DNA from: Cymodocea nodosa
Lineage: Eukaryota > Streptophyta > Magnoliopsida > Alismatales > Cymodoceaceae
Reading direction: 5' to 3'
Length of the DNA stretch: 64,000 nucleotides
Assembly (NCBI GenBank): GCA_036874045.1
Contig: CM072337.1
Coordinates: 9,548,001-9,612,000 of the forward strand
Part shown: positions 12,247 through 24,189 of the stretch, piece by piece
How positions within the stretch are numbered: the stretch's first letter is position 1
Layout of the letters: the number at the start of each line of letters is the position of its first letter
Translations under genes and position numbers: made by a program
The notes under the pieces: generated by a model
What the model saw: only the letters and a program-made list of their open reading frames with translations
Told to the model about the DNA's origin: nothing
The model's database searches: none

Positions 12247-12876
12247 ATGGAATTGATGCAATTACCGTTGGATGCACTAAGGGAAGTACTGAGTAATTTA
12301 TCAGCTAAAGATCTATGCAGGCTATGTTGTGTATCAAAAGAAATTAAAGACTGTATTGAAGAAAAATATTTTTAGGGACTACAAGCTGCAAAAATGACTA
12401 ATATTAGAGATGGATTTATATGGAGGTCATTTAATCGTAGTTCAATTAACCATGAATATCTTGCTATGGAAGAAACTACTGGAATTCCACCCAATACATT
12501 AGAAGGAATAAATCATATTATGAGGATAGATGAAGGATTAATCATATACATGATGAGACCAAGGTATGCAAGTTTATTATTACCTGATATTTTAATAAGA
12601 AATCTTATAACAGGAGAAGAATGGAATATAGGAAGACCTAATAGATTTGAAGTACCAACTGTAAATTGTGGGTCAGCTTTAATATTTTCTGATAAAAATT
12701 TTGTAATTCTTGAAAAATTATATTATTGGAGACCTATAGGAAATTGGGGTGAAGATTTACGCTTAAGTGTGTATAACTTTCTGAATAGATCTTGGAATGA
12801 AAATATTATGATATATTTGGGACGAAAATCATTAATTAACCAAACACATGTCATACTTGATTATCTAAAGTCCTGA
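12247..12876 (+). pseudogene. F-box gene carried by Ath-1, 3'-truncated
   Basis: MELMQLPLDALREVLSNL begins a canonical F-box (LSAKDLCRLCCVSKEIKDC). A TAG at about 12373 replaces the Gln (CAG) of Ath-2. The frame is then open for 160 codons through ILIRNLITGEEWNIG and LSVYNFLNRSW. It ends abruptly where a deletion of about 1.24 kb, relative to Ath-2, joins HVILD to the 3' untranslated region. Probably non-functional. Confidence 0.82.
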
Positions 12877-13869
12877 AAGAGCTGAGATGTGAATTCTAGA
12901 TTAAATGAAACACATATGATTAAAGATACATTTAATTTGACTTATTGAACTTGTAGAATGATTTATGTGTAGATCTTATTAAACTACAGAAAAAGTATGA
13001 GCTTATTGTTATGGATTCATATTTACAGTAAATGATAGAAGCAAGACTACATGAGATTGGTGTTTTACTACATCTGTATTAATGAAATACATACATATAT
13101 AGTATGTGATTAATGCTTTGTTTTGTGTGTATGTTAATTGAAAAAAAAAGAAAAAAAAAAGAAGGGAAATTTGAGAGTTTATTGACTTGTTTGATCACGA
13201 GCCTTTTGTACTTGAGCAGATAGGTATGTAAGGATTGTTGACCTAAAAAAGGATTCTTGAAATCTGGCAACCTAAGATCCTGATCAGATCTAGGATTGTT
13301 GACTGAAAGCTCGTTACATAGGTACATTAGAAAGCTCTTGTATGATTCAAGCTTGTCAAATTAACTTTTAAAGTATAAAAAAAAAAGAAAAAAAAAAAAT
13401 ACATACATTGTTCTAAAAAGATACAAGTGTTTTGTGAAATACAGATATCTTATGAATCAAGTATATTTTCTGTTATCTAGAATTGCTGTAATATGAATCT
13501 AGAATTGACTTTTGAAGTTGTTTTAATGGAGATACAATTCTTTATTCTACTTGTCTTAATCATATTGAATTGGATTGTACTTTGATTTGTATGTTATTGA
13601 GATTTCTTCTAGAAATCTTATTGGAAAATTCAGGATGATAGATGATGAAAAGAAGAAAAAAATGATAATACAATTAACACCTATGTGATGATGATATACT
13701 TTGTATGTAATTTACATATATTCTAAGTATATTTGCAGGTTAATTACTGAAACATACAAAATATATTTTTATGCTAAACAAAAGAAAAAAAAAGGGAAGT
13801 ATTAATTCTAGCACTTTTTGAAAGACCAATTAATTAGATCTTAGTTTGCTAAGGGACTAGCAAAATTTA
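12877..13869 (+). other. 3' untranslated region of Ath-1
   Basis: Matches 44780-45762 of Ath-2. No ORF of note. A-rich tracts near 13140 and 13380. It ends in the conserved AGGGACTAGCAAAATTTA sequence immediately before the polypurine tract. Confidence 0.75.
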
Positions 13870-13882
13870 GGTATGGGGGAAG
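13870..13882 (+). other. Polypurine tract of Ath-1
   Basis: GGTATGGGGGAAG directly abuts the TGTTT start of the 3' LTR, the expected position for plus-strand priming. Confidence 0.88.
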
Positions 13883-16109
13883 TGTTTATAATGAAAAAGT
13901 GCATATTATTAATGGTTAAATGATGGTTAATTGCATAATGTTTAGCTTATCATATTAGAATTAAGCCATTATGTTATAATTGTACTATTATATGCTTTAA
14001 TTTAAGAATCTACTTAATTTTGGGGAATTAATGTTAATTTAGTACATTTCTAAACTGTCGGTAAGTTGTAGGCTGTGAAATTCTTAAGTATCCGAATTTT
14101 CTAATATTTCAGACAGTTATGTTTAATATACCGAACATATTTCAGACAGTTATGTTTAACAGACCGAACATGTCAGATAGTTATGTTTAAATTACCGAAT
14201 AGTTATATTTTGAAAGAATATTTTATTATTTCCTAAAGTACACGTGTCAAAACCATAATGCATGACTTAAGTGAACTTTCGGTGAGTTATCTCTGACTAT
14301 CCGAAATTGCAGTTGAGCATCAGATAGTTATATGTGTAACTCTCCAAAATATCTTTTTATTTATAAAATAGTTGTGGACACGTGTCATGTTCTAGGAAAA
14401 TGACTTAAGAGGATTTTTGGTGAGTTATCTCTAACTATCTGAAATGCATCTGAGCATCGGATAGTTAGCTCTGTAACTCTTCGAAATGTTTATTTTATGA
14501 TTAAATTGCTGTTGACATGTGTCAAGATCTGGTGGATTTATTTAAGTTATATATCGGTGAGTTATCTATAAGTATCCAAAATGCATCTAGGCATCGAATA
14601 GTTAAGTTTCTAAGTATTCGAAATGCACTTGAGCATCGGATAGTTAAATTTATGCACGTGTTTTATAGTTAAATCAAAGAAGAAAGTTTGTTGAGTTATC
14701 TATAACTCCATAGACTATTTATTTTCTAATATGCCACTATAGCGGTTGCAGAAACAAGACAGTTGGAAGAAAAACCATGACTACACATATCGCGTAGGGA
14801 GAAGAAAACATCGCCGTTGATATGAATGAAGGAAATCCAACCGACCATTCAAGCATAAGAAATTATTACTAAAGAAATATAAACGAAAAGAAGAAAAAGA
14901 AGAAAAGTGTGTGATCGATGGACGGCCAGTGTATACAGAGGAGGAGCACCAAGCTTTCTGCAGACAGTATCGGCAATTCTCCAAAGTACCACACCAACTA
15001 TCGTTACCACCACCACAATCACCAACCATCGGAGGTCTATGAGAATACTTTCTTGATGTCAGGTCGATTCCAAGCCAAACACAATGTCTGACAACCATTG
15101 TGAGGAGTGATTGTGTCGCGGGAAGGGAAACCATTTTCACCAAGTGCTGACTCATATTTCAGGAGATCATAGAGCTTTTAGCCTTGGCTTCGGGTTGATG
15201 CCTGTATGCTGAAGAGGAGATCATCTTGCAATTCTGGACTCGTGATTCTATAGGGAGAGGAGACAGAATTGCAAGTGGTTTAATTTTCAGTGGTGTAATC
15301 GCGTTGCAAGTAGTGACGAAAGTATTTACTATCGAGTGAGATTACTTTACATTTCACCTTTCGCCCATTTCCATGTTCATATTAAAACAAAAATACCAAA
15401 AACAATTTATCTATGTTTGTATGTTGACTTTGAGTGTTGTATTGTTTGTGTTGTATCGTGATTTATGTTATCTTTGTCAATGTTGTGATTGTTTTATGTT
15501 TGTTTTAGTTTTACAGTTACTGAAAATGGTTCGTTCAAAAGACTTAAAGATTTTAATGGTTATTGTTTGAATTATCTGAATGTTAGTATGCTTAATGATA
15601 AATCCAATGTTCACTAACATTAAAGAGCTTAATTGATGTTATTTACAATCTATGGAACCGCCCAATGGTTGGCTGAATTCCTCTGTAAATAGTAGTATTT
15701 AAAAAGAAAAGACAGGCTCGTGGAGTTAACTTAAGTCCACGAGGTTAGTCCGTTGAGTTAGCCATAACTCAACGAACTTTGTCCGTTGAATTAAATGTAA
15801 TTCAACGGAGGGCTTATTGAAGATATAAATTTGATTGTTAACAAACGGACAGTTCTCAGTTCTTAAACAATTCCTTGTGGGATCGACCTGTACTTGCACA
15901 CTAATACAATAAACACTATGCACTTGTAGTTAAAGCACAAATTGGAATTAATATCTAAATTGTATTAAAGGTTGTTTGTTTACTTCTAAAAGAAAAAGAA
16001 TAGGCATAAAGCTAAATTAACTAAGTAAAAATAGAAGTAACAAATCCAAGTTTTTCTAGTACGTTATTGGAGATCTAATCAGATATTCTAGTATAGTGTT
16101 GGGAAAACA
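13883..16109 (+). repeat. 3' LTR of Ath-1
   Basis: Starts TGTTTATAATG after the polypurine tract and aligns with 1-2168. It has an extra ATATTTCAGACAG unit near 14125 absent from the 5' copy, as in Ath-2. On the minus strand 14781-15155 is an open 124-codon frame, partly conserved in the other LTR copies. The scattered differences between the two LTRs indicate an old insertion. Confidence 0.92.
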
Positions 16110-17431
16110 AATGTTGTACCCCTTGATTTCTTGATATTTATCATATGCTTCTTGACTCTAGAAATGAACTACATTTAGTACTATTGCTTTAGTCAAGTTA
16201 GGAATCTAAATTTATTGCTCTTCAAGGGTTTGTTTTTGAATTTCTTCTTCAGAATGTTGAACTTGTTGTTGGGGAGAAAATCCATCCAGAGATTCCCGCT
16301 CTTTAGTTCCTAATTGTGGTGGAGAGCCTGTAGAACTTTCTATTTCTATGCTTTTTTGTTCAACTTCTTCTCTTTCTTCTTCCTCCTCACAATCAATCTG
16401 CATTATTACTGTCTTTTTTGAATCACTTGCAGATTGGGATGTGGATTCTACCCTTACTTCCTTTTCAGTTTCTTCAAGCTGTAGACTAATTTCAACTTGT
16501 TTTTCTTCTTCTCTTATGCTGCTGCACTAACTCTTCTTCTTCTTCTGATAATAAATCTACAAAAATGGGCTCTTTATGCCTTATTGTAAATATTATAAGC
16601 TCAGGTTTTATTTCTTCTTGAGCCTTAGTCACTATTTGTTTTCCTTTTCTTTTTCTAACTAATTGTGTCTGTTCTTCTTCCTCCTCGTTTGATATTACAT
16701 TAACAAAATTAGGCTCTTCAAGCCCTCAAGTCATAGGTACTAGCTCTTCTTCCTTAATATTGACTATCTCAAAGGACCAGCCTTAAATTCTTTAGCAACT
16801 GATACTCCAGCTACTGCTTGATGTTGTTCTAATTTGATTTTATATTTTGCTCTTACTCTTTCTTAGATCCTTCTCTTCTGGATTTCGTCAAACAGAATGA
16901 GTGCTTTAACTCATGCTAGGGCTTCATCAGCACCTTGATCTTTCTAGAGTTTTACTAACTCTTCTAATTCTTTTTCCTCCTCTTCAAATCTTGGACCTAC
17001 CATTAAAACTTTATCTCCTTGTTGTGGTTGATATGAAGGTCCCAGCTACAGCTCTACTACTATTGGTGCTTTTGTCTATTCTCTCTTTTGTTCTTCTCTT
17101 TGTTGAATCCTCACATGAGCAACTATAGTTCTTACAAACCAAAGTCTTGACTTTCATCTAATAAGTTCTAGCCAAACTTCATTGTTAGGTTTGATTCTTC
17201 TTTCCTTATTAGTAGTTGTCTCTATTGCCACTCGTATTCTCGTTTTCATTATCTCAAGTATCCTGACATTCAAATCCACTAATACCCTCATAAAGTGAAA
17301 AATGTCTGCCTCTACCTGTTCTAGCTCCTTCTCCCTGGTGGTATTCCAGATTTTCTGCCTTGAATGCCACTCTTTTGATTCTCTAAGGAACCTTGTCATG
17401 TCAATCAAATCCCATAAGCTCTATGCCATCT
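16110..17431 (-). pseudogene. ORF3 fragment of Ath-4
   Basis: The charged N-terminal block (EWHSRQKIWNTTREKELEQVE, 17154-17408) matches Ath-2 38259-38480. The initiator region ATGAGG is altered to GAAGGAG, so the original start is lost. Further on, the tandem acidic motifs FVNVISNEEEEEQ (about 16715) and FVDLLSEEEEE (about 16565) are kept. The C-terminal domain is missing: Ath-1 inserted before it. Several stops and frameshifts. Confidence 0.72.
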
Positions 17432-18204
17432 TCTCCTTCGTGGTGTTACAGAATGGAATGGAACGGGTTTGATCTATTCTATTCTAAGTTTTAAACGATT
17501 TCTATAGATAATGCCCTCAAATCCTAAGTTTTTGTTTAAATAAACCCTAAGTTTTTGGCAGGTAATCAAGTCATTTCCTACGTAATCTTCCACTACTCTC
17601 ACTTACCTCTCCGTGGAGTTATAGTTAACTCCACAGACTTAGTTCATGGACTTACCTATAGTACTCCATTGAGTTATAGTTAACTCAACGGAGTAAGTTT
17701 GTTAAGTTAAGCTTAACTCAACGGACTTCCTATAAAGTTATAACTAATAAAATAATGCTAATATACTAATTTTTATTCGGTCAAAATTGAAAAATCTCTG
17801 GTCTGACCGACTCTTGATTTTTACTCTTTTCTTAACTTTGGTTAGATTGTGTTCTTCCTCAGTCAAACCAAAATTACATTTTCTTAAATTCTCAGTTAAA
17901 CTGCTATTATGTTTCAGTTAAACCGACACTTTTACTTAATATATAAAAAATTTCTTTTTGCTTCGGTCAGACTAATGGATCCTTTCAATGCTACCGAAAT
18001 TTTTTTTTCTTTTTCTTTTAATACTTAGTTTTTTTTCTCTTTTTCCCTACTTTGGTAAAATCATTGATTTCTCTTGATTTTACCAAACAAATTAAAAGTT
18101 TAGATTATTTATTTTGGTTAGACCGAAAACTATTCTCAATTAAATCGTTAAAATAATAATAATATATATAATCTTTTTTTTTATATAGAGATATTTATAT
18201 CTAC
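17432..18204 (-). other. Spacer between integrase and ORF3 of Ath-4
   Basis: Non-coding. 17600-17730 has GTTGAGTTA/TAACTCAAC modules and 17770-18150 has many CGGTC/GACCG and TACCGAAA-like motifs, the counterpart of 6944-7524 and 37576-38204. Confidence 0.65.
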
Positions 18205-19460
18205 TTAACAGGGCATTGAGTGGTCCTCTACTTTTACCTCTTCTATCATTCTAAAGAAACTTTTTGGAAATTTCAGAATAGGTCTAAGTCTTTGTCCATT
18301 CACTTTAAATATATTCTGATTTTTAGAATTTTCAATTTTAATAGCTCCATAGGAATAAATGTTTCTCATTATGTAAGGTTCTACCCATCTAGATCTTAAT
18401 TTCTGTAAATGGTTATGAAGTCTAGTCATGTAAAGATATACTTCCTAGCCTAGTTCAAAAGTTTTTGAAATAATTTTCTTGTTATGCCACAACTTCAACT
18501 TCTCTTTTTTTATTACAGTTTTCAAATAAGCTTCATTCCTAAATTCTTCTAACTCAATTAATTGTATCTTTCTATTTTCAATAGCTTGATTTAAATTAAT
18601 GTTCAAAGTTTTTATTGCCCAATAAGCTTTATGTTCAATTTCAGTTGGTAAGTGACAACCTTTTCCATATACTATCCTAAAAGGTGACATACCTAGGCTT
18701 GTTTTATAAGCTGTTCTATAAGCCTAGACTGCATCTATTAGTCTCTTAGTCCAATCTTTTCTAGTAGGATTCACTACTTTTTCTAAGATTAACTTAACTT
18801 GTTTGTCTACACTTTCTACTTGTCCACTTGTTTGCAGATGATATGATGTTGCAATTTTGTGATTTACTCCATATTTCTTCATTAAGATTTCAAAACTTCT
18901 ATTACAGAAATGAGTTCCTCTATCATTAATAATAGCTTTAAGTATTCCAAATCTAGTAATTATATGAGTTCTTATAAAATGTATTACTACTTTATTGTCA
19001 TTAGTTTTTGTAGGAATAGCTTCTATCCACTTAGATACATAATCCACCCCCAACAATATATAATTAAAGTGATTAGATGTAGAAAATGGACCCATAAAAT
19101 CTATTCCCCACACATCAAAGATTTCAACCTCAATAATAGGATTCAAAGGCATCATATTCCTTTTTGATATCCATCCTATTTGTTGACATCTCAAACAACT
19201 TACGTAGTATTTGTGAGCATCTTTAAATAATGTTGGCCAATAGAATCCACATTGTAGAATTTTGGCAACAGTTTTCCCTAAACCAAAATGTCCTCCACAT
19301 GCTTGATCATGGCAGAAAGATAATATGCTCTAATATTCAGTTTCTAAAACACACCTCCTTATCACTAAATCAGGACATTTCTTAAATAAGTATGGGTCTT
19401 CCCAATAGTAATATTTTACTCTTGAAAAGAACAATTTCTTATCTTGTCTATTCCAATCTT
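18205..19460 (-). pseudogene. Integrase (Ath-4)
   Basis: Zinc region near 19200-19330, DDE core with GIDFMGPF (first D), INDRGTHF (second D) and GQVESVDKQ (E), then the [24 protein letters not shown] block (18445-18690) and C-terminal MTRLHNHLQKLRSRWVEPY (18205-18429). Stops split it at about 18722 and 18443. Catalytic residues are preserved but no full-length frame remains. Confidence 0.87.
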
Positions 19461-19499
19461 TAGGTGATAAACCTATAACTTAGTTAACTATGTTTGCAT

Positions 19500-19980
19500 A
19501 ATAAGGCATTGTGTTTATGGGCATTAATTGTTCATCAAGAAAATGATCTTTAATTTCAATGTTTGCTTTTTCTATTTGTAACCTTGATAAATGGTCTGCT
19601 ACTACATTTTTACATCCTTTTTTATCTTTAATTTCTATATCAAATTCTTGCTATAATAATATCCATCGGATCAGTCTAGGTTTAGTTTCTTTCTTTGCTA
19701 TTAAGTGATTTAAAGTTAAATGATTCGTGTATACTATCACTTTAGCTCTTATTAAGTATGATCTAAATTTTTCTAAAGCAAACACCACAGCTAATAATTC
19801 TTTTTCAATGGTTGTGTAATTAACTTGAGCATCATTTAAAGTTTTGCTTGCATAATGAATCACTCTAGGAGATTTTTCTATCTTTTGTCCCAACACTACT
19901 CCTACAACAAAATCAGATGCATCACACATTAACTCCAATGGATAGCTCCAATTAGGTGCTTGTATTATAGGAGTTGAAAT
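19500..19980 (-). pseudogene. RNase H domain (Ath-4)
   Basis: [26 protein letters not shown] then [20 protein letters not shown] and [15 protein letters not shown]. This copy has Gln (CAA) after VLG, where Ath-1 and Ath-2 have TAG, so it shows the ancestral reading frame. Confidence 0.85.
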
Positions 19981-21110
19981 TAAGCTAGTTTTAAGCTTAA
20001 AGGAAGCTTCTTTGCAATCTTATCAAAGTTGAATGGAACATCTTTTAATAAATTAGTTAAAGGTCTAACTATTTTGCTAAAGTTTTAATAAATCTCCTAT
20101 AAAATCTTGCATGTCCAAGAAATGATCTAATATCTTTTACTAATTTAGGTTCTGATAGATTAAAAATTACTTCTATCTTAGCTTTGTTTACCTCTAGCCC
20201 TTTTATTTAAACAACATGTCCCAAGACTATTCCTTGTTTTACATGAAGTGACATTTTTCCCTATTTAGAACCAAACTTTTTTCCACACAGCATTTTAATA
20301 CTTGGTCTAAATTGTTTAAACATACTTCATATCAAATTCCATATATAGTAAAATCATCCATAAATATTTCTAAAAAATCATCAGTCATTCTAGTGAATAT
20401 GCCTTGCATATACCTTTGAAAGGTGGCTAGTGCGTTGTATAATCCAAATGGCATCCTTTTAAAAGCATAAGTTTCATTAGGACATGTGAAAGTTGTTTTC
20501 TCTTGATCCTCTAATGCTACTAGGACTTGGTTATACCCTGAATACCTGTCTAGGAAACAAAAATATTATTGCCTTGCTAATTTCTCTAACATCTGATCTA
20601 TAAAAGGTAAAGGAAAATGATCTTTCCTAGTCACAGTATTCAGCTTTCTATAATCTATACACACTCTCCAACCTAATTGAATTCTAGTAGGTATCAAGTC
20701 TTGACTTTCATTCTTATTAACAGTTAATCTTGATTTCTTAGGAACTACATGGATTGGACTAACCCATGAGCTATCAAAAATTGGATATATTATGTCATTA
20801 TCTACCCATTTCACAATTTCCTTCCTCACTACTTCTTTAAGGTTTGGATTTAATCTCCTTTCAAGAATTCTAACTAGTTTAGCATTCTCTTCTAAATATA
20901 TATGATGACGGCATAAAGTAGAACTTAACCCTTTTATATTAGCCATAGTCCATCTTATTTCTTCTTTATAGGTCTTTCTACATCTTTTAATTTAGATATT
21001 TGATACTCTTTTAAATCTGATGCAATAATAATTGGACAAGTCCATTCATCTTCCAGAAATATATAGGTCAATTCATGAGGTCTAAATTGTTTAAACTTTT
21101 TTCCAGACAG
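19981..21110 (-). pseudogene. RT copy 1 of the triplication (joined to RNase H)
   Basis: Holds the full downstream RT including the thumb region near 20040-20200 and the palm with FMDDFTIYG (about 20360). The upstream part (20566-20946) reads SSTLCRHHIYLEENAKLV to FPLPFIDQMLEKLARQ. Single-base indels break the frame between 19975 and 20560. It is the only one of the three copies connected to RNase H and integrase. Confidence 0.82.
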
Positions 21111-21930
21111 CGTTTTAATACTTGGTCTAAATTGTTTAAACATACTTCATATGAAATTCCATATATAGTAAAATCATCCATAAATATTTCTAAAAAATCA
21201 TCAGTCATTCTAGTGAATATGCCTTGCATATATATTTGAAAGTTGGCTGGTGCATTGCATAATCCAAATGGCATCATTTTAAAAGCATAAGTTCCATTAG
21301 GACATGTGAAAGTTGTTTTCTCTTGATCCTCTAATGCTATTAGGACTTGGTTATATCTTGAATACCTGTCTAGGAAACAAAAATATTTTTGCCTTGCTAA
21401 TTTCTCTAACATCTGATCTATAAAAGGTAAGGGAAAATGATCTTTCCTAGTCACAATATTCAGCTTTCTATAATCTAAACACACTCTCCAACCTAATTGA
21501 ATTCTAGTAGGTATCAAGTCTTGACTTTCATTCTTATTAATAGTTAATCTTGATTTCTTAGGAACTACATGGATTGGACTAACCCATGAGCTATCAAAAA
21601 TCGGATATATTATGTCATTATCTACCCATTTCACAATTTCCTTCCTCACTACTTCTTTAAGGTTTGGATTTAATCTCCTTTCAAGAATTCTAACTGGTTT
21701 AGCATTCTCTTCTAAATATATATGATGACGGCATAAAGTAGAACTTAACCCTTTTATGTTAGCCATAGTCCATCTTATTTCTTCTTTATAGGTCTTTCTA
21801 CATCTTTTAATTTAGATATTTGATACTCTTTTAAATCTGATGCAATAATAATTGGACAAGTCCATTCATCTTCTAGAAATATATAGGTCAATTCATGAGG
21901 TCTAAATTGTTTAAACTTTTTTCCAGACAA
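21068..21930 (-). pseudogene. RT copy 2 of the triplication
   Basis: Encodes RT fingers and palm (21068-21766, 232 codons open) from MANIKGLSSTLCRHHIYLEE to the catalytic FMDDFTIYG. It then runs into the repeat junction instead of the thumb. Preceded by a 62-codon frame (21775-21963) identical in protein sequence to that at 20955-21143. Confidence 0.85.
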
Positions 21931-22750
21931 CGTTTTAATACTTGGTCTAAATTGTTTAAACATACTTCATATCAAATTCCATATATAGTAAAATCATCCA
22001 TAAATATTTCTAAAAAATCATCAGTCATTCTAGTGAATATGCCTTGCATATATCTTTGAAAGGTGGCTAGTGCATTGCATAATCCAAATGGTATCATTTT
22101 AAAAGCATAAGTTCCATTAGGACATGTGAAAGTTGTTTTCTCTTGATCCTCTAATGCTACTAGGACTTGGTTATATCCTGAATACCTGTCTAGGAAACAA
22201 AAATATTCTTGCCTTGCTAATTTCTCTAACATTTGATCTATAAAAGGTAAGGGAAAATGATCTTTCCTAGTCACAATATTCAGCTTTCTATAATCTAAAC
22301 ACACTCTCCAACCTAATTGAATTCTAGTAGGTATCAAATCTTGACTTTCATTCTTATTAACAGTTAATCTTGATTTCTTAGGAACTACATGGATTTGACT
22401 AACCCATGAGCTATCAAAAATCAGATATATTATGTCATTATCTACCCATTTCACAATTTCCTTCCTCACTACTTCTTTAAGGTTTGGATTTAATCTCCTT
22501 TCAAGAATTCTAACTGGTTTAGCATTCTCTTCTAAATATATATGATGACGGCATAAAGTAGAACTTAACCCTTTTATGTTAGCCATAGTCCATCCTATTG
22601 CTTCTTTATAGGTTTTTCTACATCTTTTAATTTAGATATTTGATCCTCTTTTAAATCTGATGCAATAATAATTGGACAAGTCCATTCATCTTCTAGAAAT
22701 ATATAGGTCAATTCATGAGGTAAAGGTTTTAAATCTATATGTTGACCATC
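21931..22750 (-). pseudogene. RT copy 3 of the triplication
   Basis: Most upstream copy in element orientation; 21972-22586 is open for 204 codons up to FMDDFTIYG. At its upstream side (about 22720) it continues without interruption into the normal protease-RT linker, so this copy holds the original upstream junction. Confidence 0.85.
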
Positions 22751-22823
22751 AGAAGTTAGAGATCCTAATTTAACATTTTCATCTTTGATATTAAACTCTT
22801 CTTGATCTCCTTCTACTTCTATG

Positions 22824-24189
22824 TGTTAGTTCATTATTTTATAAGTTAATTTTGATGATGAAAAATATGTGTTTAATATCTCTAAAATAATTTTAGCAAT
22901 CATTCTACTAAAATTGACATTATCTAACTACTATATATTTAGAAATCTTTTGAAAATAGATTTCAGAAGGTTTCCATTTTTTGTCTAGTGGCTAATCAGA
23001 GAGTTACACTACAAGTCACTGAACAAAACAAGTAAATCAGATAATTAACTCTTTCTCTTGGTTGATTAGAGAGTTATTTCTGTAACTATTTGAAAAAAAA
23101 ATTTCTTCAGTGAGTTAAGCTTTTCCCTGTTTAGATGGTTTTATTTCTAAGTATTTGAAATGCCTATGGTTTCGGATAGTTAAGTTTTTAAGTTCTAAAC
23201 GATTAGCAGTTTTCTGATTTAATGTATTTTTGGTTACTTCCTTCTGAAGGACACGTGTCATGCCCTTATCACATGACTTAAGTAGCTTTTTAGAAGGTTA
23301 CAAATGTAACTATCCGAAAACCATTAAGAATCGGAGAGTTACCTTTAGTAAGTATCCAAAATCTATTTTAACCTTCAGATAGTTAATTTTAATGTTATTT
23401 CTAACTTAAGTAACTTTTTGGAAGGTTACAAATGTAACTATCCGAAATTCCTTGAGAATCAGAGAGTTATCTTTTGTAAGTATCCAAAACACGTTTTCTC
23501 CATCGGATAGTTTATTTTTAATGTTTTATGCTACTATTTCAAAAGGACATGTGTTTTAATTTAAATGCATGACTTAAGTGGCCTTTTGGAATGCTAGCTC
23601 TAACTATCTGAAATGTTTTTAAGTTTCGGCAAGTTATCTTTCTAAGTCTCCGATTTTTAAAAAACCTCCGAAGATTTTATTTTTACAAAATCTGCAACAA
23701 CTATTTGTTGACTAACTATTTTGGCAAGATATCTCTTTATTGCAAATCTCAAATTAATTATGATTGAACATTATTAGAAATGGATTACTACACAAGGAAT
23801 CTAACTATTTCAGAATCCTTTCCATATATGCAAATCTCAAAGGAAGAATAGAAGGGATTTAAGAAAAACAGAAAAATAGAGAACACATAGATTTTAAGCA
23901 CATAGAAGGAGAAATTGGTTTTTCAGCAATCCTGCAAACACTCTAAAGATTCATCTACAACAAAGCATTGAAGATTAAAGCCTACAAATCAATTAGGATT
24001 TCTCCCAGAGCTTCATCAAATGACTCCCCACAGGAGTTGTCTGTGTTGTGTGTTTTTAATCTTTTTGTGTTTGACTCCTATAATCAAACTATTTTCTCAT
24101 TTGTTTGAAAACCCTAACTCACAAGGGTGTTGTGAGTATACCTTCACAAGGTCAGGGCCTTGGTGAAGAGAGTGAAGTGTGATACTTCA
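22824..24189 (+). repeat. Sx: SIRE-type copia LTR, plus strand, right side cut
   Basis: Starts TGTTAGTTCATT with TTTTGATGATG soon after, as in SIRE/Maximus LTRs. U3 (22985-23660) has repeated TAACTATCCGAAA, GGATAGTTA, GACTTAAGTGG and ACACGTGTCA motifs. The later part (24100-24189) has a CTTCACAAGG...CCTTGGTGAAG inverted repeat typical of this LTR type. It lies in Ath-4 (flank CTATG at 22819-22823) and is cut at 24190 by Ath-3. No coding part is visible, so it may be a solo LTR or the 5' LTR of a longer element. Confidence 0.6.

Larger units (their letters stand above)
1..16109 (+). mobile_element. Ath-1: Athila-like Ty3/gypsy element, nearly complete
   Basis: Two direct LTRs (1-2168 and 13883-16109) flank a tRNA-Asp-type PBS, gag linker, PR, RT, RH, INT, ORF3, gag capsid ORF, truncated F-box ORF and a polypurine tract. 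Comparison with the Ath-2 LTR shows the window starts at LTR base 33, so about 32 bp are missing. The element is about 16.1 kb, longer than the 10-12 kb usual for Athila. All ORFs carry stops or indels. It sits inside Ath-4, which has the opposite orientation; the target duplication cannot be checked because the left flank is outside the window. The right end is placed at the CA of AAAACA; 3-8 bp uncertainty remains because the two LTR ends differ slightly. Confidence 0.9.
20291..22750 (-). repeat. 820-bp direct tandem repeat, three copies
   Basis: The marker TTTTAATACTTGGTCTAA recurs at 20293, 21113 and 21933, giving an exact period of 820 bp twice. Each internal junction joins ATTCATGAGG to TCTAAATTGTTTAAAC. 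That last word also occurs about 50 bp further on in every copy, so the junction lies between short duplicated words. Confidence 0.9.
16110..22823 (-). mobile_element. Ath-4: Athila-like element fragment, minus strand
   Basis: Reading leftwards on the minus strand: RT (with tandem triplication), RH, INT, spacer and ORF3, the same order and close sequence to Ath-1 and Ath-2. It is cut at the left by Ath-1 and at the right by the Sx LTR, so LTRs, gag and F-box parts are outside the window or were lost. At RH it keeps CAA (Gln) where Ath-1 and Ath-2 share a TAG. Confidence 0.88.
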
